DNA from: Deltaproteobacteria bacterium
Lineage (GTDB): Bacteria > Myxococcota_A > Polyangia > JAAYKL01
Reading direction: 5' to 3'
DNA length: 39,121 bases
Assembly (NCBI GenBank): GCA_016936575.1
Contig: JAFGXQ010000152.1
Span: forward strand, 1 to 39,121
Program-made: the position numbers and the translations under genes
Notes under the pieces: generated by a model
Told to the model about the DNA's origin: nothing
The model's input: the letters and a program-made list of their open reading frames with translations, nothing else
Databases searched by the model: none
Shown: positions 6,418 through 14,400 of the stretch, in pieces
Numbering within the stretch: position 1 is the stretch's first letter
Layout of the letters: the number at the start of each line of letters is the position of its first letter

Positions 6418-8541
6418 ATGTATCGTGCTTACTGCTCGAGCATGCGTAAAAGTAAACAAACAGAAATTGACAGAGTCCGACAGCTGTACCGCCGGTTAGG
6501 CTTTGCTCAGTTGCGCCCGATTCAAGACGCAACAATTCAACCGATACTCAATGGAGAAAACTGCCTGGTCATCGCCCCAACCTCCGGTGGCAAGACCGAG
6601 GCTGCTGTTGTTCCGGCCCTCAGCAAAAAATGCAACAGTCGCCACTTGCCCGTTTCGCTGCTGTACGTTGCGCCGCTGCGTGCGTTGATTAATGATCTCA
6701 CCCCCCGTCTCCAGCGATTCGCAGAGGTGACAGAAATAACCATATGTCGATGGCACAGTGATGTTCCCAAAGACATTCGGCGTGCATTCATAGAACACCC
6801 TTCCCATATGTTACTAACTACACCGGAATCACTGGAGGCATTTTTGTTGTTTCACTATGACTGGTCGAAACGGCACTTCGGGAATATTGAAACCGTAGTC
6901 ATCGATGAGTTTCATGCCTATGCCGGAAATGATCGCGGTGCGCACTTACTAGCCTTACTGGAGCGGCTTCGAACCGATATTTGCGGAGATTTTCAGCGCA
7001 TCGCCCTCTCGGCCACCGTGGGTAATCCCCATGCACTGCTCGCAGATTTGGCAATGAACTCAAAAAGGTCGTTCAGGGTAATTCAACAACTTCAAGATTC
7101 AACTGCATCAAATCTACAGATTCGACATGCGCGAAAAGAAGATATGCTCAATTCAATCTTGGGAGCGCTGAAAGAACATCCCAAACACCTGATTTTTTCA
7201 GAAAATCGCCAAGTGGTGGAGCAAATCGGCGCCAAACTTGCTGAGCGCGGCACCCCCGCGCTGGTGACGCATTCATCGCTTCCGGCGCGCCATCGCGAAC
7301 ATTCCGAAAAACGGTTCGCACAATCATGGGACCATTCAATAGTGGCCACCTGTGTATTGGAAATGGGAATCGATATTGGTGACCTGGAACACATCATCCA
7401 AATCAATGCGCCCTCATCCGTTAGCAGCTTCTTGCAGCGACTCGGCCGAGCAGGAAGAAGACCTGGAACAACGAAAAACTTCACATTCATTTGCAAACTT
7501 GATTTCGCGGTGCTCCAGTCAACCGCACTAATCCAATTGCATCAAGAGGGATATGTGGAACCCGTTTTTCCTTTAAAACAAGCGGTTCACCTCATGGCGC
7601 AACAGTTACTCTCCTTGTCGTTTTCCACATCCGATTTCACCATCGTTCAAGGCATTAACATTGCAAAGCGCGCTGTTCCTTTTTCAAGTCTTCATAAGAG
7701 GCATCTTATCGAACTGACTGAATACATGCAGCAGAAGAAATACTTGGCTCCCGGGACAATGTTGCGCCCGGGTGAACGTGGAGAAAAACGCTTCGGAGGT
7801 GTCCGCCGGGTGAATCTATGCACTGATTTCCAGACATCGCATGAATATACGGTGCTGTACCACCGAAAAGAAATCGGCACGCTTGACTCCCTATTTGTAT
7901 ATGGAAAACAAGAAGGAAATTTTCGTTTTACCCTAGCTGCGAAGCTGTGGTTGGCAATGAAGATTGATAATGACCGTCATTTAATTCACGCGCTCCCGGT
8001 AAAAGATCAATTTGACTCGGTGTGGACCGGATCGGGACTGCCGCTCGCTTACAAACTATGTCAATGCATGCACCAAATACTCACTACAGAATATAATTGT
8101 CCCAACTGGCAACCCAGCGCTGTAAACGCCATCCGCAGACTCCGCAGCCAATACGCCTTTTTACTCCCGAACTGCATCGTACTGAAACGAAACGGCAAAA
8201 AATCGTGGTGTCTTTTTACCTTTGCCGGCGGAAAAGCCAATGCACTAATAGCCGCGGTGTTCACAAACATATGGATGATACCGGCTACCCACACCAATTA
8301 TGCAGTATATTTTTCAACAGCAGCAGACATTGTCCCAATTGTTCATGCTCTCCAAAAAATGCGAAAACAAAAGCGCCCCAACCAACGCGACGCCATATGC
8401 GACCGCATAACTTATCCCTCGCGTTTGTCCAAATTTGAAGACTGCATTCCACCGCACCTAAAAAGAATCGCATGGAGCGAACAACTGTTCGACATTGAAA
8501 ATGCCAAACGCACAATACAGAAGAAGTTGGTGGTGGCGTAA
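6418..8541 (+). CDS. DEAD/DEAH-box helicase, Lhr-like
   Basis: A 707-residue superfamily 2 helicase. RecA domain 1 carries Walker A APTSGGKT (53-60), APLRAL (motif Ia), TTPESLE (Ib), DEFH (163-166, motif II) and SAT (198-200, motif III). RecA domain 2 carries the motif V region (TCVLEMGIDIGDLEHIIQ) and motif VI QRLGRAGR. The TTPE, EMGIDIG and RLGRAGRR forms resemble Lhr-type nucleic acid helicases. The last ~300 residues are of unknown fold and lack a recognisable nuclease. Two starts are possible, ATG 6418 and ATG 6442; neither has a clear Shine-Dalgarno sequence. Setting beside abiE, and within a repeat-bracketed segment, suggests an accessory or defence role, as for Lhr-like helicases in some BREX loci, but no BREX partner genes are seen. 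Catalytic motifs are intact. Confidence 0.85.
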   Translation: MYRAYCSSMRKSKQTEIDRVRQLYRRLGFAQLRPIQDATIQPILNGENCLVIAPTSGGKTEAAVVPALSKKCNSRHLPVSLLYVAPLRALINDLTPRLQRFAEVTEITICRWHSDVPKDIRRAFIEHPSHMLLTTPESLEAFLLFHYDWSKRHFGNIETVVIDEFHAYAGNDRGAHLLALLERLRTDICGDFQRIALSATVGNPHALLADLAMNSKRSFRVIQQLQDSTASNLQIRHARKEDMLNSILGALKEHPKHLIFSENRQVVEQIGAKLAERGTPALVTHSSLPARHREHSEKRFAQSWDHSIVATCVLEMGIDIGDLEHIIQINAPSSVSSFLQRLGRAGRRPGTTKNFTFICKLDFAVLQSTALIQLHQEGYVEPVFPLKQAVHLMAQQLLSLSFSTSDFTIVQGINIAKRAVPFSSLHKRHLIELTEYMQQKKYLAPGTMLRPGERGEKRFGGVRRVNLCTDFQTSHEYTVLYHRKEIGTLDSLFVYGKQEGNFRFTLAAKLWLAMKIDNDRHLIHALPVKDQFDSVWTGSGLPLAYKLCQCMHQILTTEYNCPNWQPSAVNAIRRLRSQYAFLLPNCIVLKRNGKKSWCLFTFAGGKANALIAAVFTNIWMIPATHTNYAVYFSTAADIVPIVHALQKMRKQKRPNQRDAICDRITYPSRLSKFEDCIPPHLKRIAWSEQLFDIENAKRTIQKKLVVA

Positions 8542-8560
8542 GAAAGAAACTCCCTTTAGG

Positions 8561-8628
8561 CATAGGTCGTATACGACTTATAGGTCCCATAATAGGACTT
8601 ATACGATTTATAGGACTTATGACCTATT
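8561..8628. repeat. 9-bp tandem array (R2), downstream side of the four-helix-bundle gene
   Basis: Degenerate tandem units of about 9 bp based on TATAGGACT/TATAGGTCC, including the perfect palindrome GTCGTATACGAC (8568-8579). The array overlaps the last three codons and the stop of the four-helix-bundle gene. Related arrays are at 9300-9392 and 35157-35225. Confidence 0.85.
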
Positions 8629-9171
8629 CCGAAAAGCGCTTCGCGCATTATGCATGCGTTCGTGAAGGCCACCGGTGGTTACGAATGACTGCTCCAGGGT
8701 CCTACGTTGTCGGTCGAGCAAATAGTTGCATTGATGCACCAGCACAATCATAGCATTGGCAGCCGTTTCCGGAGTGTACTCAGTTAAAAGGGTTCGATAC
8801 GTTTCAATCGACTCATCCGTATTGTATGCGAGCTTTCGAATCGCGATGGTGCGCTCATCATCACGTTTCCATTGTTTCAGCCCATGGGTTCTGACAAAAT
8901 CCGCATAATCTTCGAGCAACTCCTCCAGACTTGCTCGGGCAACCCCCAACAATTTAATCTCAGATTTTTTTGAGGTGCCGGATACCATGCAGCCTTCTAC
9001 AATATTCTGCTTTCCCGACCGCGCTGCCTGAACCATCTGCTCGCGGGTGCGATCGTATTTATGATAAAAACGCTCACAAAAACACATGGTGCCATCAAAA
9101 ACAATTTTTGCCTTTTGATACGAAGCCAACTTCTTGTAGTCCCCATGGGACGGAATAAACGCATGTTCCAT
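8617..9171 (-). CDS. Four-helix-bundle protein (S23/IVP-like) with C-terminal suffix domain
   Basis: A 184-residue helical protein. Its central segment (AARSGKQNIVEG, then SEIKLLGVARASLEELLEDYADF) is the signature of the S23/intervening-sequence four-helix-bundle family. The extra C-terminal part resembles the four-helix-bundle suffix domain found in longer members. These proteins are small and pentameric where studied. They are encoded in 23S rRNA insertions, next to diversity-generating retroelements (avd) or as solitary genes, and their job is unclear. ATG 9171 is chosen because GGAGGG precedes it on the minus strand; an upstream in-frame start (9216) lacks one. The gene is bracketed by 9-bp tandem arrays and no reverse transcriptase is nearby. 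Confidence 0.8.
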   Translation of the reverse strand: MEHAFIPSHGDYKKLASYQKAKIVFDGTMCFCERFYHKYDRTREQMVQAARSGKQNIVEGCMVSGTSKKSEIKLLGVARASLEELLEDYADFVRTHGLKQWKRDDERTIAIRKLAYNTDESIETYRTLLTEYTPETAANAMIVLVHQCNYLLDRQRRTLEQSFVTTGGLHERMHNARSAFRNRS

Positions 9172-9299
9172 ATACAAAACCCTCCAATGTGATTGTCCAA
9201 CAAACCAGACAGACATTAGAGCAACATTTATGCCGTTTGCGTTGCAACGCCGTTAAAGAGCCCACAACGGCAAAAAGGGCCAAATGGCCGGCCAAAAGA

Positions 9300-9392
9300 T
9301 AGGTTTTATGGGACATATAGGTATAGGTCCTATAGGTCATATGGGTCCTATAATAGGACTTATAGGACTTATGGGACATATGCTTATGGGAC
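9300..9392. repeat. 9-bp tandem array (R2), upstream side of the four-helix-bundle gene
   Basis: About ten degenerate 9-bp units (TATAGGTCC, ACTTATAGG, ACTTATGGG and similar). The 128 bp between this array and the gene start contain a GCCGTT/AACGGC inverted repeat and GGCCGGCC but no gene. Confidence 0.88.
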
Positions 9393-9410
9393 GTAAACTT
9401 CGCAGAGACA

Positions 9411-9473
9411 AAGCCAACGCCGGTGAAAAAATCAAGCTTGCTGGATTTTTTCGGCCGCGTCGGCGGAGCAGCA
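9411..9473. repeat. R3 repeat, copy B
   Basis: Direct repeat of 6283-6345 in the same orientation, with 55 identical bases (9411-9465) and the same internal 9-bp stem with 10-nt loop. Together the two copies bracket a 3.1-kb segment holding the helicase, the four-helix-bundle gene and both R2 arrays. Confidence 0.9.
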
Positions 9474-9483
9474 TCAATGCCAA

Positions 9484-9549
9484 TTCGCGTTGTAATTTTG
9501 CAAATGGAATGGACGACAGTCCATGAAATTGCAAAATTTCAACCGAATC
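9484..9549. other. Long imperfect palindrome next to tRNA-Thr
   Basis: Left arm 9489-9514 (GTTGTAATTTTGCAAATGGA continuing to GGAC) pairs with right arm 9519-9543 (GTCCATGAAATTGCAAAATT continuing to CAAC) around a GACA loop, with only a few mismatches. Outer bases ATTCG/CGAAT extend it. A stem of about 30 bp is much longer than a usual terminator and resembles a small palindromic element. It lies downstream of tRNA-Thr on that gene's strand. Confidence 0.7.
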
Positions 9550-9554
9550 GGCGA

Positions 9555-9569
9555 AACTCCGCAGGAGTT
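9555..9569 (-). terminator. Short hairpin at the 3' end of tRNA-Thr
   Basis: On the minus strand AACTCC (9569-9564) pairs with GGAGTT (9560-9555) across three bases, directly after the tRNA 3' end, followed by a short T run. It may act as a processing or termination hairpin. Confidence 0.4.
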
Positions 9570-9570
9570 G

Positions 9571-9643
<73 letters not shown>

Positions 9644-9681
9644 CTACCTTGCGTGCAAGGCATCTCAAAAAGAGCAGAGGA

Positions 9682-9709
9682 AAAGTACTCAACGGCGCTG
9701 TTTTGTCAA
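9682..9709 (-). promoter_or_regulatory. Promoter of tRNA-Thr
   Basis: On the minus strand TTGACA (9709-9704), a 16-bp spacer and TACTTT (9687-9682) place the transcription start about 30 bp before the tRNA. The -35 box is a perfect consensus; the -10 box is weaker. Confidence 0.5.
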
Positions 9710-9775
9710 GCGAAAAGAAATGAACGCACCCGGCAAATATTTGCCGGCCGAGACGGTTTTTGATAAGAATCAATT

Positions 9776-10753
9776 ATGTCTGGAGAGAGTGAATTCAACG
9801 CACTGGTGGCGAAGATACGAACGCTGCACACGAAGCTGCTCGGCGCGATGAGTGTGGAGCAGCGTCAACAACGCCTGAAGGAAGTGAACTGGGAGACCGG
9901 TCGATACATTGTGGAATCGGTGCAGGACGGGGAATTACGCGCCGCGTACGGGCAGCAGTTACTCGCAAAGTTGTCGGAGCGTTTGTCTAAAGATCTGGGG
10001 ACTGGCTTCTCTGAACGTAACCTGCTGTATTCACGTAATTTTTTTGAAGAATACAACATTTCGCAGACGTCTGCGAAATTGACATGGAGTCACTATGTTT
10101 CGCTACTTTCGTTACCGGATAAGGGTTTACGGCGTAGGCTGGAAAAAGAGGCGGTTCAAAAACACTTAACCCATGCGGAGCTCTCACGGCAGGTGGCGCA
10201 GCGTAAACTGGAAACCTGGCTGGAATCGGAAGAACGCACGCCGCCGACGCCGCGAAAGGCGCGATTCAATCTGTGCAAGGTGGTGCAACGAAGTCATGGT
10301 GAGAAACCGCATCTGGCGCTGGATTTGGGATTTCACATGACAGAACCGATTTCGACGTACCGCGCCGTTCACTTGAAAGACGGCGACTTTGTGCGATGGG
10401 CCAAGGTGAACGATGGGTTTCAACTGAAGCCGGTGACATGTGAAGCCGGGGAGCGCTATTGTTACCGGGGATTTTTGCAGCATGTGGTGGATGGGGATAC
10501 GCTGTTGGTAGATATGATGTTGGCCAATGGTCGGGGAACGCTCCAGCGGCTGAGGTTGCGCGGGGTAATGGCGATGGAACCGGGCACGCCCAAAGGGGAT
10601 GAGTGTAAAAAATTCGTTGAACGATTAATAAAAATCGGAACCAGATTGAAAATTCTCACTTACGGCACGGACCGCTATGGTCGCTATGTGGCCGATGTAT
10701 TCGTGGGAAGAGTGTTTGTGAACAAACACATTATGGACAACCGCCTCGGCTGA
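9776..10753 (+). CDS. DUF1016 N-terminal domain fused to a staphylococcal-nuclease-like domain
   Basis: The 325-residue protein joins two modules. Residues about 5-150 match the DUF1016 N-terminal domain (YhcG-like helical region: RYIVESVQDGELRAAYGQQL, LSKDLGTGFSERNL, LTWSHYVSLL). Residues about 228-325 match an SNase (thermonuclease) domain: VVDGDTLLVDM (237-247), RLRLRGVMAMEP (258-269) and DRYGRYVADVFV (299-310). DUF1016 proteins usually carry a PD-(D/E)xK nuclease at the C-terminus; here an SNase fold takes that place. Relative to S. aureus nuclease, the D21, R35, E43 and R87 equivalents appear present (D241, R260, E268, R303). The Ca2+ ligand D40 is replaced by Met265, so catalysis may be altered. 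The start has only a weak AAGAA Shine-Dalgarno. Probably an accessory or defence gene. Confidence 0.75.
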   Translation: MSGESEFNALVAKIRTLHTKLLGAMSVEQRQQRLKEVNWETGRYIVESVQDGELRAAYGQQLLAKLSERLSKDLGTGFSERNLLYSRNFFEEYNISQTSAKLTWSHYVSLLSLPDKGLRRRLEKEAVQKHLTHAELSRQVAQRKLETWLESEERTPPTPRKARFNLCKVVQRSHGEKPHLALDLGFHMTEPISTYRAVHLKDGDFVRWAKVNDGFQLKPVTCEAGERYCYRGFLQHVVDGDTLLVDMMLANGRGTLQRLRLRGVMAMEPGTPKGDECKKFVERLIKIGTRLKILTYGTDRYGRYVADVFVGRVFVNKHIMDNRLG

Positions 10754-10767
10754 CTCAACCTGACTGA

Positions 10768-10812
10768 CTTTAGGCATACGTCCTTGGGTACGAATGGGTG
10801 CTATGCCTAAAG
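10768..10812. terminator. Bidirectional hairpin between DUF1016-SNase and osmC-like genes
   Basis: CTTTAGGCATA (10768-10778) and TATGCCTAAAG (10802-10812) form a perfect 11-bp stem with a 23-nt loop between two convergent genes. The left arm also occurs as a direct copy at 8554-8564, just before an R2 array. Confidence 0.6.
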
Positions 10813-10816
10813 GAAG

Positions 10817-11224
10817 TTACTTGATTACCAACTCCCAGCTCATGTCGGCGGTTTTGCTCAGCATGGCGGAGACGCCGCAGAAGGTTTTTTCGGAAAGGGT
10901 GATGGCGCGTTCAATGTCTTTGCGATGGGCTTCATCGGTTTCAAAAGTAAACGTGAGTTTAATCTGTTTGTAAACTTTGGGGTGGGTGCCTGTCTGCTCC
11001 GCATCCACGCTGATTTCGAAGCTGTCGTAATCGATTTTCTTTTTTTCAAGAATGGAAACCACATCCAGACCGGTACAACCCATGAGGCCGTACAACAACA
11101 GTGATTTGGGCCCCACGCCCTCGCCGAGTCCGCCTGCCTCTTTGGGAGCATCCATGGTGATGGTGGCGGGGCCTTCGTTGCTCTGGAATCGCTTGTTGCC
11201 GAAATACTTGGTTGTTACATGCAT
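10817..11224 (-). CDS. OsmC/Ohr family protein
   Basis: The 135-residue protein is a typical OsmC-like fold. The two conserved cysteines are in GCTGLDVVSILEKKK (helix 1) and KTFCGVSAML (helix 2), the pair used in thiol-dependent reduction of organic or inorganic peroxides. A conserved Glu precedes the first helix in the usual region. It acts in the cytoplasm, most likely as a homodimer. ATG 11224 is chosen because AAAGGA precedes it on the minus strand at good spacing; the extension to 11239 lacks a site. No regulatory gene is adjacent. OsmC versus Ohr subtype cannot be settled from sequence alone, although the charged EKKKIDYDSFEISVDAE region suits the OsmC/YhfA-like branch. Confidence 0.85.
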   Translation of the reverse strand: MHVTTKYFGNKRFQSNEGPATITMDAPKEAGGLGEGVGPKSLLLYGLMGCTGLDVVSILEKKKIDYDSFEISVDAEQTGTHPKVYKQIKLTFTFETDEAHRKDIERAITLSEKTFCGVSAMLSKTADMSWELVIK

Positions 11225-11360
11225 TTTGTGTCCTTTCAAAAAATTCTAAAAAAATCCATCCTCAAGGTAAGCATCAATTGTACCGGGTCAATAACTCGCA
11301 TAACGAACAAACCGTGATTCCATCATCATTAAAAGGAAATGGACCGTTTTATTTTGCTTT

Positions 11361-11413
11361 ACTGACACCTGAGTCTAGTGGTAATGGAGAAGCGACTGAC
11401 ACTTGAGTCTAGT
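11361..11413. promoter_or_regulatory. Pair of 19-bp direct repeats upstream of the dehydratase activase gene
   Basis: ACTGACAC(C/T)TGAGTCTAGT occurs at 11361-11379 and 11395-11413, with starts 34 bp apart, about three helical turns, so on the same face of the DNA. It ends 23 bp before the start codon. This spacing suits a regulator binding as two dimers. The rest of 11225-11436 shows no gene. Confidence 0.5.
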
Positions 11414-11436
11414 ACCTCGTAATTAAGGACTTTAAA

Positions 11437-14400
11437 ATGGCTTCAATCAAAAGAACCCTCGGCATCGACATCGGTGCGGAAACCATCAAAGTGGTTGAAC
11501 TGACCCGGCAGGAAAACCAAACACCGACATGGACACGTCGCTCGGTGGTTCAACATCATAAAGAACCCGTGGCAACGCTGGAAAAAATTCTGGCGGACTA
11601 TGATTGGTCTACCCTGTACAACGCTGCGGTCACCGGGCGATTGAGCCGCACCGTGAATTTGTCGCGCATTCCGATTAAGCAGTCTCAAATCAAGGGTTTT
11701 GAATTTTTGTTCGGCGACAAGCCGGCAACGATTGTGTCCATCGGCAGCCATGGGTTCTCGGTGCTGGAGTTGCGCGATACCAATATTGAGATGTTTCGCG
11801 AAAACTCCCGCTGCTCGCAGGGAACCGGGAACTTTCTGCGTCAGCTGGTGGAGCGATTCGATATGTCGATTGAAGATGCCAGCGCGTTGTGTACACCGGT
11901 AAAAAAGCCGGCGCCGCTTTCGGGGCGTTGCCCGGTGATTCTGAAAACAGACATGACACACCTGGCCAACAAGGGCGAACCGCGCGAACGAATTCTGGCG
12001 GGGTTGTTTGATGCGGTATGCGAAAACGTGCAGGTGCTGATTAAACCCCGTGTCAGCCCCAAGGAGATGGTGCTCATCGGTGGGGTTACTCAGGCGCCCC
12101 GCATTCAGGCCAACTTTCAGTTGTTCGCGGAAAAAAACGGGATGTCGATGCTTGAAACAGGCACCGATGACAATCTGTATTTCGAGGCGTTGGGGTGCGC
12201 GTCGATTGCGCTGACGCAGGAAGCTGCGCTCCCGACCATGGACACGTTGTTCAATCCACCTGAAGATCACGCCCTGGAAACCCTGCCGCCGCTTTCGAAT
12301 TTTCTCGACATGGTGGAGCGTCTCAAGGCGGCGCCCAAACCGAAGGTCACCAAGAAATCCCGGCTCATTCTCGGCTTTGACATCGGCTCTACCGGATCAA
12401 AGGTGGTGGCGGTCGATGCGGAAACCAAACGAGAAATATGGGAAGCCTACATCAACACCAACGGTGCGCCGGTGGCCGCCGCGCAAAACCTGATGGAGCA
12501 ATTTGCGAACAGTGAGATTTGCGACGTTCCCGTTGTTGCGGTGGGTGCGACCGGAAGCGGACGCGAAATTGTGGGCTCGCTGCTGACCACCTGCTATGGC
12601 GCGGAGAAGGTTTTTGTGCTCAACGAAATCGCCGCCCATGCGGAAGGGGCGATTCATTTTGACAACCGGGTGGATACCATTTTCGAAATCGGCGGTCAGG
12701 ATGCCAAATACATTCGATTAACCCAGGGGCGAGTGGTCGATGCCGCAATGAATGAGGCCTGCAGTGCGGGTACCGGTTCATTCATTGAAGAACAGGGAAA
12801 AAAATTCCAGGGCATTCAGAATGTGATTCACCTGGCCGATGAAGCGCTCCAGGCGGAAGACGGGGTTTCACTGGGACAGCACTGCAGCGTGTTCATGGCT
12901 GAAATCATTGACGAAGCGGTGGCGTCTCATGTGCCGCAGCGTTCCATCATTGCGGGAATTTACGATTCCATTATTCAGAACTATCTCAACCGGGTGAAGG
13001 GCAGCCGCTCTGTGGGGAAGGTGATTTTCTGTCAGGGAATGCCGTTCTCATCGGATGCGTTGGCTGCTTCGGTTGCGCGGCAGACCGGCGCCAAAGTAAT
13101 TGTACCGCCGAACCCGGGTACAGTGGGCGCGCTGGGCATTGCCCTGCTCAGCATGAAGGAACTCAAACCGAGCGTCACCCAGGGTGTTGATGAAGGACTC
13201 GATGTTCAACGGTTTTTAAACGCCGAAATTGTGAAGAAAGATGTATTCACGTGCAAGTCCACCAAGGGATGCGGCGGCAGCGGAAACTATTGCCGCATTG
13301 ACCGCATCACCACCTTAGTGGAAGGCGTGGAACAGAAATTCACCTGGGGCGGCGGCTGCTCCCTGTACGACAAGGGAACCGGTAAGAAAAAACTGCCCGA
13401 CCTGGCGCCCAATCCGTTCAAGGAACGGGAGCAGTTGGTGCTCGACATCTGTGAACAGTTTGTGAGCCGTGACGGTCGCCCCACGATTGCGGTCACCGAC
13501 CAATTCGTGTTGAAGAGTATGTTCCCGTTTTTCACGACGTTTTTGTACGACCTTGGATTCAACCTGGAGCTGCACATGACAGCGGACCAGGCCACACTGA
13601 AACGAGGCATTGAAGACGCCAATGTGCCGTTCTGCGCCCCCATGCAACAATACCACGGCATTGTGAGCGAAATGGCCGAGACCCAGGCGGACTATCTGTT
13701 TTTGCCGATGGTTCGCGGCACTCAACGCATCGGCACTGAACCCTGGGCGCGTCTGTGCCCGATTGTTCAGGGTTCCGCAGATATGCTGATTTCTGATTTG
13801 GGCGAAATCAACGCCAAAATCATTTCGCCGATAGTCAACATCGGCAAGAAAAATTTTGAATCGCCGCTTTTTATGAAGAGCATGAAGGCGCTGGTGGAAG
13901 AACTGGGCGTCTCGCACCTGGACTGGAAAAGTTTGGTGCAGAAGGCGGCCGCAGTGCAGGAAAAATTCGACAGGGACTGCATCACCGTGGGTGAGCATGC
14001 GCTGGACTTCTGCGACAAAACCGGGGTCACACCGGTGGTGGTGCTGGGGCGAACGTACACCATTTACAATGATGTGCTCAATTCGAATGTTCCCAATATT
14101 CTGCGTGAACAGGGGGCTATCGGTATTCCGGTGGACTGTTACCCGCTGGCGCCGGACGCCCCGATTTTTCCCAAAGCATATTGGGGATACGGTCAGCGGA
14201 ATCTTCGGTCGGCGCATCAGATTCGACGCACGCCGGGGCTGTACAGTCTGTTCTGCAGCAACTATTCATGCGGACCGGACAGCTTCAATGTGCACTTCTA
14301 CAACTACATTATGGAAGGCAAACCGGCCGCGATTATTGAAACCGATGGTCACAGCGGCGATGCGGGCACCAAGACGCGCATCGAAGCATTTCTGTACTGT

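Noticed and set aside
6418..8541. Helicase as part of a BREX or DISARM locus
   Set aside because: No methyltransferase, PglZ, BrxC-like or other partner genes in the window; the helicase motifs alone are not enough.
8617..9171. Four-helix-bundle gene as an avd accessory of a diversity-generating retroelement
   Set aside because: No reverse transcriptase, template repeat or variable target gene is found nearby.
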